This document shows positions 1 to 6,618 of a DNA stretch of 13,180 nt, piece by piece. How positions within the stretch are numbered: the stretch's first letter is position 1; every line of letters starts with the position of its first letter. Origin of the DNA: Nanobdellota archaeon (GTDB taxonomy: Archaea; Nanobdellota; Nanobdellia; SCGC-AAA011-G17; JAFCDX01); contig JAHIVQ010000016.1 in NCBI GenBank assembly GCA_018816585.1, positions 1 through 13,180 of the forward strand. Direction: 5' to 3'. The notes under the pieces were generated by a model. It was not told the origin of the DNA, ran no database searches, and saw only the letters and a program-made list of their open reading frames with translations. The position numbers and the translations under genes were made by a program.

Positions 1-16
1 AACTAAAGTAAGAGGG

Positions 17-26
17 TTTATAAATA
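17..26. promoter_or_regulatory. possible TATA box near left edge
   Basis: The stretch reads TTTATAAATA, a good archaeal TATA-box match, and lies in the 203-base gene-free left margin. The core is palindromic, so its direction cannot be read. On the minus strand it would drive a gene beyond the left edge; on the plus strand no gene follows. In AT-rich DNA such matches arise by chance, so this is weak. Confidence 0.25.
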
Positions 27-125
27 TTTCGATTGCTTAAAGTATACATATTTGATTACTATAGACAATTAAACTATTTATATAATAGACTCCTTGACTA
101 TAACTTAATTTTAGCATATCATTAT

Positions 126-139
126 TAACAATATTGTTA
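126..139. repeat. 14-base perfect palindrome in gene-free left margin
   Basis: TAACAATATTGTTA is its own reverse complement. It lies about 65 bases past the stop codon of the 204-1034 gene. It could be a weak operator or hairpin, but it is nearly all A/T with no loop, so it would not be a strong terminator. The rest of positions 1-203 holds no ORF of convincing length and no RNA gene that I can recognise. Confidence 0.25.
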
Positions 140-203
140 TACTTGGTATACTTAAATATAAATACTTTTGATAATGAGATTATATAAATTATTGTTTTTA
201 AAG

Positions 204-1034
204 TTATTTTTTTATAATTAATGCCTGCATATCAAGCTGTTTTAATCTCTTATTTTTTTCTTCTTCGTATTTTTTGAACTCTGGAGTATTCCTAATCCTG
301 ATTATTATTTTATTGCTTATTGCCTTTACTTCTGGTGAATTCTTGTCTTTAAATTTTATTTTTTTGAATTCCTCCAGCTCTTTCTGGTCTATTGCAAAGG
401 CAGGATTCTTTGTTGAATTTACAGCATGTGCAAACTGGGTGAGTGGCTCTATGTAAGGGTAGCTCATAACCAACTCTTCATGTATTTGTTTATATTGCAG
501 GTCAGTTAATACACCATACTGTTCAGACATTTTTATAAGTGGAATTGCCTTCTTTTGATGTGAAATTGCCTCTCTTCCAAGATTTCCTATGAATGTTCTT
601 GCATAGAATTTTGGATCAACATACATCTGGCTTACTGCATTGACACTTCCTGTCCACCAGGGCATGTCAGACTCAAAGCTATTTGCAGTTCTGTAGATCA
701 TCTTTCCTGTTTCATATAAAATAGATCTGTCAATCATCTTTTCAAGATCAGAAATTTGCCTGGATAATAAATTTGAATTCAAGTTTTCTATTTCCCTGGC
801 TGTGTTATAGCTGACTTTTATTCTTCCTAACAAGTAATCATCCTTGACTTGAGAATTATTGCAGTTTGCATAAAAATTCTTTTCCAGATAACCAGCCTTG
901 CATCTTTTGCCGTCAACACTGATGATTTTCTGATTCTGCAGGAAAATCTCCATTGTATTCTGGGAAAAAGAGGGGGTTGACAAGAATAATAGGGGTATAA
1001 GCAGATTTTTAATTTTAATTTTAATCACCAGCAT
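204..1034 (-). CDS. secreted protein of unknown function, 276 aa
   Basis: I do not recognise the family. The N-terminus (about residues 5-25, KNLLIPLLFLSTPSFSQ) reads as a signal peptide with likely cleavage after SFS, so the protein is probably exported. The mature part is hydrophilic and mostly helical in character, with two cysteines early on (KRCKAG and ANCNN) that could pair, a DMPWWTG motif near residue 125, and a lysine-rich C-terminus. The ATG at 1034 overlaps the end of the upstream 1025-1684 gene by ten bases, so the two are probably co-transcribed and translationally coupled. A GTG two codons further in is an alternative start. Both genes share a richer G+C content than the genes to their right. 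Function is unknown; with its partner it may form an envelope or surface apparatus. Confidence 0.75.
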   Translation of the reverse strand: MLVIKIKIKNLLIPLLFLSTPSFSQNTMEIFLQNQKIISVDGKRCKAGYLEKNFYANCNNSQVKDDYLLGRIKVSYNTAREIENLNSNLLSRQISDLEKMIDRSILYETGKMIYRTANSFESDMPWWTGSVNAVSQMYVDPKFYARTFIGNLGREAISHQKKAIPLIKMSEQYGVLTDLQYKQIHEELVMSYPYIEPLTQFAHAVNSTKNPAFAIDQKELEEFKKIKFKDKNSPEVKAISNKIIIRIRNTPEFKKYEEEKNKRLKQLDMQALIIKK

Positions 1035-1684
1035 GCATAATTTGGAGGGCTAGCCACTTCCAAAGTTTTGGATTTTACTATTATAGTAACAAGGCCACAT
1101 TCTCTTGGTGTATCTCCTTTTGTACTTGGGGATACTTTAATAGCCAAATTAGTCCTGCAGAATTCCTTGGCTCCTAGATTTGAGGGCCAATTAAGATTGC
1201 GGCCGCAATAAGGACCTGTTTCTTGTGTTACTTCCCCATTTTCATTATATAAATTCCTTGATTGCATTGTTCCATAACTAGTAATACAGTTATTTCGAAC
1301 AACATCTAATCGGTAGTGTATTGGTATATTAGTTTGAATACGAGTTGAATGACTATACCCTGGAAGTTCTATCTCAAAAGGAGACTGATTTTTATTTATA
1401 TGCAGTTGAATAAAAGTTACATCATAAACCCCAGCATCACTCCCTGTTATAATCTCAGGATCTTGACAGTTCATAGGCTCAGGCTCTTGATAGGTTTGCA
1501 CTGGTTCTTGATAGGTTTGCACTGGTTCGGTTGCTGGAGGCTCTGGATTTCTTTCTTTATAGGTTGGCATTTCTGAATTGATAAATTTTGTTATATTCTC
1601 GACACCCTTGTTTATCTGTTCATGATAATAAAAAAGAGAATAAATACTTAAACCCCCAATAACTAAGGCTGTTTTAAACTTCAT
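1025..1684 (-). CDS. membrane-anchored extracytoplasmic protein with Pro/Glu linker, 219 aa
   Basis: The family is not recognised. Residues 5-20 (TALVIGGLSIYSLFYY) form a single N-terminal membrane anchor with a short positively charged lead. A low-complexity Pro/Glu/Gln linker follows (about 45-71), including two exact copies of EPVQTYQ. The C-terminal domain (about 72-219) is beta-rich in character and carries seven cysteines, including a C-terminal ACW, which suggests disulfides outside the membrane. The start is supported by a TATA box centred about 26 bases upstream, leaving essentially no leader, so the mRNA is probably leaderless. The stop overlaps the start of the secreted protein at 204-1034. 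The anchor-linker-domain layout resembles surface adaptor proteins, but no homology is claimed. Confidence 0.72.
   Translation of the reverse strand: MKFKTALVIGGLSIYSLFYYHEQINKGVENITKFINSEMPTYKERNPEPPATEPVQTYQEPVQTYQEPEPMNCQDPEIITGSDAGVYDVTFIQLHINKNQSPFEIELPGYSHSTRIQTNIPIHYRLDVVRNNCITSYGTMQSRNLYNENGEVTQETGPYCGRNLNWPSNLGAKEFCRTNLAIKVSPSTKGDTPRECGLVTIIVKSKTLEVASPPNYACW
1486..1527 (-). repeat. two perfect tandem copies of a 21-base unit
   Basis: The 21-base unit at 1486-1506 recurs exactly at 1507-1527 and encodes the repeated EPVQTYQ linker peptide of the 1025-1684 protein. Being exact at the DNA level, it is probably a recent duplication and may vary in copy number between strains. Confidence 0.8.
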
Positions 1685-1705
1685 AAACTCAAGACAATAA
1701 AGGAG

Positions 1706-1713
1706 TATATAAA
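1706..1713 (-). promoter_or_regulatory. TATA box for the 1025-1684 / 204-1034 pair
   Basis: The minus strand reads TTTATATA with its centre about 26 bases upstream of the ATG at 1684. Archaeal TATA boxes sit about 25 bases upstream of the transcription start, so transcription would begin at or next to the start codon, giving a leaderless message. Confidence 0.55.
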
Positions 1714-1724
1714 TATTATTGTAT

Positions 1725-2192
1725 CTAAAAATATAGTTTGTGATATTTTTCGATATTTTTTAACCCAGTTATTATTTTTTTACTTCCTTCTTTTAAAACA
1801 ATATCCCATGCATTCTTATAATCACTTCTTTTTTGTGCAATTTTTATATCATATTCTAATCTTTTTTTACTAAAAAATTTAAGATAAATCTCTTTATGTA
1901 CAGCATATAATGGAATATGAATTACTGTTCTGTGGCTTAAGTTTTTATACTTTTTGAATAAATATTGAAAATATTTATGCATATTTATTCCATTTTCTAT
2001 AAATAAATTATGTATTAGTTCATGTATTAATATATCAATAAATCTATTTACATTTAAAGTTGTTATTTTATCTTTATATTTAAGTTGTATAGCTATTGTC
2101 AAAGGATCTGAAAATGGGTAGAATTCGCTTATTTTCAAGACATAACAGTTTATTTCTTTTTTCTTCCACTTTAATCCTGTAATTCTTTCCAT
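1725..2192 (-). CDS. HExxH putative metalloprotease-like protein, C-terminal part (frameshifted)
   Basis: The 155 residues counted from the ATG at 2192 contain IDILIHELIH, an HExxH zinc-binding motif at residues 57-61, in a setting typical of zincin peptidase-like proteins. A later histidine-rich helix (VIHIPLYAVHKEIY, about 90-103) could supply the third metal ligand; that is inference. The reading frame stays open upstream of this ATG and encodes VKKWTKKGPKILAY, which looks like genuine protein rather than leader. The true N-terminus therefore probably lies in the other frame at 2171-2356. No signal peptide or transmembrane helix is visible, so it is likely cytosolic. It sits 30 bases or less from other minus-strand genes, next to a second HExxH protein and an EEP nuclease. 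Confidence 0.65.
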   Translation of the reverse strand: MERITGLKWKKKEINCYVLKISEFYPFSDPLTIAIQLKYKDKITTLNVNRFIDILIHELIHNLFIENGINMHKYFQYLFKKYKNLSHRTVIHIPLYAVHKEIYLKFFSKKRLEYDIKIAQKRSDYKNAWDIVLKEGSKKIITGLKNIEKYHKLYF

Positions 2193-2356
2193 ATATGCAA
2201 GAATTTTAGGCCCTTTTTTGGTCCATTTTTTGACAATTTGTTAATGAAAGAATTTACATATTTCCAGCTTTTATCTTTATCATATTTAATATCTTTTGGA
2301 TTAAAAAGTGTTTCTTGGTATATCCAGGAATATACAAAATTTATTTTTGGTATCAT
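2171..2356 (-). CDS. N-terminal part of the HExxH protein, separated by a -1 frameshift
   Basis: This 61-codon frame starts at ATG 2356, with a TATA box about 25 bases upstream, and overlaps the HExxH frame by 22 bases. Its last residues, read in this frame, look like shifted coding sequence. Moving to the -1 frame at the A6 runs gives a continuous product of about 210 residues that joins smoothly into the HExxH part (NKLSKKWTKKGPKILAYMER). The piece is best seen as the first third of one gene, either broken by loss of one base or joined by ribosomal slippage. It has no recognisable domain of its own. Confidence 0.55.
   Translation of the reverse strand: MIPKINFVYSWIYQETLFNPKDIKYDKDKSWKYVNSFINKLSKNGPKKGLKFLHIWKELQD
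2213..2231 (-). other. tandem slippery heptamers, possible -1 frameshift site
   Basis: Read on the minus strand in the frame of the 2356 start, two in-phase X_XXY_YYZ heptamers lie 12 bases apart: A_AAA_AAT (2231-2225) and A_AAA_AAG (2219-2213). The second is the same heptamer used in bacterial dnaX programmed frameshifting. A slip of -1 at either one enters the frame encoding the HExxH domain; without slippage translation stops at 2171. A one-base deletion, in the gene or in the assembly, would explain the split equally well. Confidence 0.5.
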
Positions 2357-2377
2357 AAAAATAGAAAGTTTATTTAT

Positions 2378-2385
2378 ATTTAAAT
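2378..2385 (-). promoter_or_regulatory. TATA box for the split HExxH gene
   Basis: The minus strand reads TTTAAATA within GATTTAAATATAAATAAAC, centred about 25 bases before the ATG at 2356. This predicts a leaderless transcript and supports 2356 as the real start of the gene. It also suggests the gene can be transcribed apart from the EEP gene that ends at 2387. Confidence 0.5.
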
Positions 2386-2386
2386 C

Positions 2387-3100
2387 TTATTTTTTCTCAA
2401 TAACCCCTATTAAGGCTTTATGGTCAGACATACCCTTAGTACTACATTTTACTTTAATAAACTTAAAATTATTCTTTGGTATTAGGATATAATCAAGCGT
2501 CTCTTTTTTTTGCGGGAAAGAGTAATATTTTTTAAATTCATAAGAATTTTTATATTTTGATTTGGAATTATTTGTTAGGTCTTTTGTATTAATCATATTC
2601 AAATCACCAATTATAATGGGCAATTTTTTTTCTTTTTCAGCTTTTTTGATTGTTTCTCTTAAATGAATAATGGCCCAATCATCCCTATTTGAGAAATGGG
2701 TGTGGTAAAAGATTATATTTTTTCCATTTATATTAATCTTAACTTTTTGGATAATTCTGTAATGTTTATCATCAAACTGTTTTTTTAATTTTATAATCCC
2801 TTTATTTAATATTTTATGATTTGTTAAACAAGCCAACCCATCAAATACCAGGACATTTATTTTTTGTTTATGCTCGGTTTTAAGTTTTTCTGCTATATTA
2901 TAAATTAATGTTTTAAATTTCAGTTCAGAATTCAGCTGCAATGCTTGGTTATTTCCAAGTTTATTATGCCTTGAATCATCAAAAACTTCTTGCAAGAAAA
3001 TAGCATCAGGATTTTCTTTTTTTATGAACTCTATTATTTTTGGTTTTCTTTTTTGCCAATTTCCATCATAACGCCATATATTTAAGCTTATTATTTTCAT
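2387..3100 (-). CDS. endonuclease/exonuclease/phosphatase (EEP) family protein, 237 aa
   Basis: This is a metal-dependent phosphodiester or phosphate-ester hydrolase of the EEP superfamily (DNase I / AP endonuclease / sphingomyelinase fold). All landmark motifs are visible in order: SLNIWR with Asn7, FLQEV with Glu38 (metal), YHTHF around 132-136, GDLNM with Asp166 and Asn168, TLDYIL with Asp203, and SDHKAL with Asp226-His227 (general base pair). The length is normal for a single-domain member. There is no signal peptide, so it is probably cytosolic. The start MKIISLNIW is the canonical beginning of the fold even though it lies 35 bases inside the upstream DUF2268-like gene, which implies translational coupling. 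The substrate (nucleic acid, lipid or other phosphodiester) cannot be told from the sequence. Confidence 0.88.
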   Translation of the reverse strand: MKIISLNIWRYDGNWQKRKPKIIEFIKKENPDAIFLQEVFDDSRHNKLGNNQALQLNSELKFKTLIYNIAEKLKTEHKQKINVLVFDGLACLTNHKILNKGIIKLKKQFDDKHYRIIQKVKININGKNIIFYHTHFSNRDDWAIIHLRETIKKAEKEKKLPIIIGDLNMINTKDLTNNSKSKYKNSYEFKKYYSFPQKKETLDYILIPKNNFKFIKVKCSTKGMSDHKALIGVIEKK

Positions 3101-3863
3101 TTATTATTTCTTTTGGACTTATCTTTATAAATTTATTCCATTCTATTTTATGATTTTTTAAATAATTGTCTATAATATAATAACCTATTGCATAACCAAC
3201 CCATAATGGATATTTTGCACTCCCAAAAAATAAATCTTTATACAATTGTTTATCCCTCATATTTAATTTTGATTTTATCTCTCCTAAAATCTTCAAAGCT
3301 ATCTTTTTTGGGATTGATTTGACCCATTTAGATTTTTTTTTATTAACAAAGTTTTCTTTAAAATGCTCTGCTATACCTTCAAATATCAAATCATCTTGGA
3401 TTGTTATTCTTTCATTATAATTTAAAGCTAAAGCATGAGCTAATTCATGCCCCACTGTATCTTTTAGTACACTATCCATTTTTTTAGTTGGGTTAAGGTT
3501 TATTATCATTGTATTTCTCCAGGGGCTAAAACCAGCAACACCATCCATTTTTTCAATAATGAAATTGTCTATTGTTGGAAATACAAATATTTTAATTTTT
3601 TGGTTAATCACAGATTTGCATTTAATTATTGTTTCTTCTATTATTTTTTTAATTTTTTCAATATCGACGGATTCCCATCTTTCATTTTGTTTAAATCCAT
3701 AAATAGACCAAATTAGAAATTCCTTAAGTGCATTCTTACTTTTATATCCAGCATATCCAATATCATCAAAGTAAGGAATATTGTTTATAATTGAATTTAC
3801 AAATTTTTCTTTATCTTTTTTTGGTTTCTCTAAAAAAATAAATATCTTTGCCGGATTTTTCAT
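3066..3863 (-). CDS. DUF2268-like putative zinc protease, 265 aa
   Basis: A predicted gluzincin-type metallopeptidase. Residues 139-143 are HELAH in the context TVGHELAHALAL. Glu162 in FEGIAEHF lies 19 residues after the second histidine, the expected place for the third zinc ligand, and this EGxAEHF block is characteristic of the DUF2268 family of predicted Zn-dependent proteases. Another family-like feature is the GVAGFSPWRNTMIINLNP strand upstream of the zinc site, as in proteins where the fold precedes the active-site helix. No export signal is visible, so it is likely intracellular. The gene overlaps the EEP gene by 35 bases, so both products are made from one message. The natural substrate is unknown. 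Confidence 0.82.
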   Translation of the reverse strand: MKNPAKIFIFLEKPKKDKEKFVNSIINNIPYFDDIGYAGYKSKNALKEFLIWSIYGFKQNERWESVDIEKIKKIIEETIIKCKSVINQKIKIFVFPTIDNFIIEKMDGVAGFSPWRNTMIINLNPTKKMDSVLKDTVGHELAHALALNYNERITIQDDLIFEGIAEHFKENFVNKKKSKWVKSIPKKIALKILGEIKSKLNMRDKQLYKDLFFGSAKYPLWVGYAIGYYIIDNYLKNHKIEWNKFIKISPKEIINENNKLKYMAL

Positions 3864-3901
3864 ATTATAATTAAGATTATTCTTTTTATTAAATTAACGT
3901 T

Positions 3902-4093
3902 TCATTTAAGGGAGGAAAAGACAAACCATATAGACAGTAATATCGTCAAGATAATTATTATAATACCTATTTTATCTCCTTTTGAAAAGAAAGGCAAACC
4001 TTTCCTTATCCTATTTTTATAATAAATATAATTCCAATAAATAAATGCTATAATAATTACTAATTTAATTATCTTCCATATTAGTAAGTTCAT
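3902..4093 (-). CDS. small two-helix membrane protein, 63 aa
   Basis: The family is not recognised. Two hydrophobic segments, about residues 8-25 and 42-60, flank a basic loop (YYKNRIRKGLPFFSKGDK), which predicts a hairpin in the membrane with the loop in the cytoplasm. The start lies 23 bases after the stop of the alpha/beta hydrolase gene, and CTTATAAT upstream could be a TATA element. Its size and composition are typical of the many unnamed small membrane proteins of archaea. Confidence is moderate because short hydrophobic ORFs can arise by chance in AT-rich DNA, although the codon use here looks coding. Confidence 0.55.
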   Translation of the reverse strand: MNLLIWKIIKLVIIIAFIYWNYIYYKNRIRKGLPFFSKGDKIGIIIIILTILLSIWFVFSSLK

Positions 4094-4116
4094 ATACTTA
4101 AGTAGATTATAAGTTT

Positions 4117-4845
4117 TTAAATATTTCTATTTATTTTTATTTTCTGTAAAAATAAGATTATTTCTCTTAGTATATTTTCTTTATATTTTATATCAGAATA
4201 TCTATGGTCTGCTCCTTTGATTATTTTCAAATTTTTCTTCTTAGATGGACAGGAATTATATAATATTTGTGCATCTTCTTTTGGTATTATTTCATCATTT
4301 TCTCCATGTATTATTAGAATAGGAATATCTAATCCAGATATATTCTTTATAGGATCATACTTTTTGTAATCATCTACAAAAGATTCATCAATGAAAATAT
4401 TATCTATAAGTTTATATTTAGTATTTATTTTTTCTAAAGTTTTTATATATTCTAAATATTTAGCTCTCCCACCCAATAAAATCAATCCTTTAACATCCTT
4501 TTCTTTTGAAAATGCTAAAGCAGTTATAACAGAAAAGCTGTTTCCTATAATAATTAATTCCTTAATTTTTAATTGAGATATGACTGATTTTATGTCTTCT
4601 AATTGTTTGGATACTGTTGCTTCCTCAATATTTCCTCCACTTTCGCCATGGCCGCTAAAATCAAATTGTATTGTTTTATATCCAAATTCAGGTAGTCTTT
4701 TTGCTAAGAAATTTATTGTTTTATTTTCCTTCTTGCCTGTAAGGGCGTGCAGAATTAACATTGTAGGTCCAATTATATCTTTTGGTTCATTTATCTCTAC
4801 AACTAATTTCTCATTCTGATTATTTTTAATTTCTAATCTTTCCAT
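4117..4845 (-). CDS. alpha/beta hydrolase, S33/esterase-like, 242 aa
   Basis: A serine hydrolase of the alpha/beta fold, probably an esterase, lipase or acyl-peptide hydrolase acting on a small ester or amide. The expected triad is present: Ser103 in the nucleophile elbow IGNSFS, Asp184 in HGENDEIIP and His214 in GADHRYSD. The FDFSGHGES strand-turn near residues 61-69 is typical of the family. The oxyanion region reads LHALTG in place of the usual HG. The elbow ends in Ser where Gly is normal (GxSxS, not GxSxG). There is no signal peptide, so it is cytosolic. It is the last tightly linked gene of the minus-strand run that starts with the glycosyltransferase, five bases after the 76-residue ORF, so it may trim or deacylate an intermediate of that pathway. 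Confidence 0.87.
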   Translation of the reverse strand: MERLEIKNNQNEKLVVEINEPKDIIGPTMLILHALTGKKENKTINFLAKRLPEFGYKTIQFDFSGHGESGGNIEEATVSKQLEDIKSVISQLKIKELIIIGNSFSVITALAFSKEKDVKGLILLGGRAKYLEYIKTLEKINTKYKLIDNIFIDESFVDDYKKYDPIKNISGLDIPILIIHGENDEIIPKEDAQILYNSCPSKKKNLKIIKGADHRYSDIKYKENILREIILFLQKIKINRNI

Positions 4846-4850
4846 ATTAA

Positions 4851-5081
4851 TTAATATTTTAATATATTCTTTTTTATTAAAAACTTTATTAATATATTTG
4901 AGATTATTCCATATACCTTTTTATATCTTGAAAAATTTTTATGTATAATATCATAAATCAATGAAGGAGGTATATCAATTAGAATTACCTGTTTATAGTT
5001 CTCTTTTAATTCTTTTACAAAAGCAAAGATATGCTTAACTATATCTTCATTAGTTGGAATCTTAAATACCACTCTTGCCAT
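4851..5081 (-). CDS. hypothetical protein, 76 aa
   Basis: The family is not recognised. The sequence alternates an amphipathic helix (about 10-28), a buried strand VILIDIPPS (about 33-41) and further helices ending in a basic, hydrophobic tail, which suggests a small alpha/beta protein. There are no cysteines and no signal peptide. It starts 24 bases after the histidine phosphatase gene, behind a weak GGGGAAG-like site, and ends five bases before the alpha/beta hydrolase start, so it belongs to that run of genes. The strand followed by PPSLIYDII might resemble a fragment of a nucleotide- or phosphate-binding fold, but no binding motif is complete. Confidence 0.6.
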   Translation of the reverse strand: MARVVFKIPTNEDIVKHIFAFVKELKENYKQVILIDIPPSLIYDIIHKNFSRYKKVYGIISNILIKFLIKKNILKY

Positions 5082-5105
5082 TATTTTTTCTTCCCCATAT
5101 ATTAT

Positions 5106-5699
5106 TTATATTAAATGATTAGTGCTATTTATTTTATATACTCTTACTCCTTTATCATTCATCTCAATAAGATTTACACATGCATTGGATTGAATTATGG
5201 AGAATCTGCTTTTGATATCAATATTTAATAAATTTCCAAGTATTGCTTTATTAACACTTCCATGAGCAAGTATGACGATGGTTTCTGTCTTATATTTTCT
5301 TTTTATATCTTCTAAAAAAGAGGATGCTCTAATATCAAGTTCTTTTTGCGTTTCTCCTCCCTTAGGCCTGTATTTGTATCTTATCTCTCTCCAGTTAGGT
5401 ATTTTTTTATATACATAATCCCAGCTTTTTCCTTCAAATTCTCCAAGATTTATCTCTCTTAATTGGTTATTAATAATTACTTTAAGCTTATGTTTTTTTG
5501 CTATTTCTTGTGCAGTTTCTAGAGCCCTTTTTAATGGACTCGAATAAATAATATTAACATTTTCTTTTTCTAAGAGTTTAGCTAGTTTTTTTGCCTGTGT
5601 TTTTCCGAGATAAGTTAATTTAGAATCTAAAATCCCAGAAACAATATTATCTCTGTTACTTTCAGTTTCTCCGTGCCTTAATAAAAATATCCTTGCCAT
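5106..5699 (-). CDS. histidine phosphatase (phosphoglycerate mutase-like) family protein, about 197 aa
   Basis: A branch-1 histidine phosphatase acting through a phospho-histidine. I chose ATG 5699 because MARIFLLRHGETESN is the canonical N-terminus; an ATG at 5711 would add four residues and overlap the kinase gene by 11 bases. Key parts, with numbering from 5711: RHGE at 12-15 with catalytic His13, SSPLKRALETA with Arg62, LREINLGEFEG with Glu86, and LAHGS with His150. GILDSKLTYLGKTQA and GGETQKELDIRA are also standard for small-molecule phosphatases of the alpha-ribazole phosphatase or phosphoglycerate mutase-like type. It abuts the APH-type kinase, which suggests a phosphorylation and dephosphorylation pair in one pathway. 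The exact substrate cannot be assigned. Confidence 0.88.
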   Translation of the reverse strand: MARIFLLRHGETESNRDNIVSGILDSKLTYLGKTQAKKLAKLLEKENVNIIYSSPLKRALETAQEIAKKHKLKVIINNQLREINLGEFEGKSWDYVYKKIPNWREIRYKYRPKGGETQKELDIRASSFLEDIKRKYKTETIVILAHGSVNKAILGNLLNIDIKSRFSIIQSNACVNLIEMNDKGVRVYKINSTNHLI

Positions 5700-5700
5700 T

Positions 5701-6618
5701 CTAATATCCATAAATCAATTGATTTATCTGTTTTTCTAATAAGCTTACAGATGGCTTGATTGTATTTAAAAATTGTTTTGTTTCATATTTCCAAGCCAAT
5801 TTACTTATTGAGATAATCGCTTTATAAAATAATATCTTTTTCTTTTCTTTTTCTAGATCAATATTAGAGTATCCACTCATCAGTATCTTAAGAAATCCTT
5901 GCTTAGAATAGTAGTAATCAAACAAGGCTAAATCATAAATTGGATCTCCAGAATAACAATGTTCCATATCCACAATACCTGTAATGTTTTGACTATTATC
6001 TATTAGAAGATTTGTTAGATTATAATCTCCATGAATAAGACATGGATTTGGATGGTCACTTAATTCAGAGTTTTTGTCTATTGCTAAATTCAACCCTTCT
6101 TTTAATTTTGATGTTATAATGTTATATCTATAAATCTTTTCTAGGGATTCTAGCTTGTCTTCTAATATCTGTGACCAATTAGACCAAGTACCAACTCCAT
6201 TCAAGTTAAAAGGACCAAAACCCCTTGTTTTAATACTATGAATTATAGACAAAGAATGACCCATATTCTTTAATGCAACATTTATCTGTTCTTGATTTAA
6301 AGAATCATAATTTATAATATCTCCAGGTAATTTTTTGGAGATTGTATATGGTGTATCAAAAATACCTCTTGAGTTATCTATTAGTATAACTTTAGGAGTG
6401 GGTAAACCTCTTTTTCTACATAATAAAAAAGCATATTTCTCTATATCAAATTTATTAGGATATTTGTCATGTCTTTTCGGAGCTATCTTCATTACTACTT
6501 CAAGATTTTTAGTTTTAATGCAATAAACTTTATTTACTCTTGCATGCGAATATTCTGTTATCTCTATTACTTTTTTCCCAATTTTATCTTCTATCACTTT
6601 TTTAATTAAATTATGCAT
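5701..6618 (-). CDS. APH-fold phosphotransferase (small-molecule kinase), 305 aa
   Basis: A kinase of the aminoglycoside phosphotransferase/choline kinase superfamily that moves phosphate from ATP to a hydroxyl on a small molecule. Lys44 in VVMKIA is the ATP-binding lysine, and Glu60 in the following helix is its likely partner. LIHGDYNLTNLL at 194-205 is the Brenner motif with catalytic Asp198 and Asn203. IVDMEH supplies metal-binding Asp217, and GDPIYDLA follows as in the family. The length is typical. It overlaps the UbiA gene by eight bases and nearly touches the phosphatase gene. In this setting a sugar, polyol or lipid-alcohol substrate is more plausible than an antibiotic, though resistance-like activity cannot be ruled out from sequence. 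Confidence 0.88.
   Translation of the reverse strand: MHNLIKKVIEDKIGKKVIEITEYSHARVNKVYCIKTKNLEVVMKIAPKRHDKYPNKFDIEKYAFLLCRKRGLPTPKVILIDNSRGIFDTPYTISKKLPGDIINYDSLNQEQINVALKNMGHSLSIIHSIKTRGFGPFNLNGVGTWSNWSQILEDKLESLEKIYRYNIITSKLKEGLNLAIDKNSELSDHPNPCLIHGDYNLTNLLIDNSQNITGIVDMEHCYSGDPIYDLALFDYYYSKQGFLKILMSGYSNIDLEKEKKKILFYKAIISISKLAWKYETKQFLNTIKPSVSLLEKQINQLIYGY

Noticed and set aside
174..221. short plus-strand frame starting ATGAGATTATA
   Set aside because: It has only 15 codons, with no ribosome binding site and very AT-rich content; it is not a credible gene.
2238..2492. 84-codon plus-strand frame opposite the EEP and split HExxH genes
   Set aside because: The opposite strand encodes clear EEP and HExxH motifs; this frame has no recognisable feature.
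4851..5699. shared MAR N-terminus of the 76-residue protein and the histidine phosphatase as a sign of duplication
   Set aside because: Only the first three residues agree; the rest of the two proteins shows no resemblance, so it is coincidence.
5701..6618. antibiotic resistance reading of the APH-fold kinase
   Set aside because: The fold covers many sugar, choline and metabolite kinases, and the operon context of prenyl and sugar transferases points to metabolism, not drug modification.
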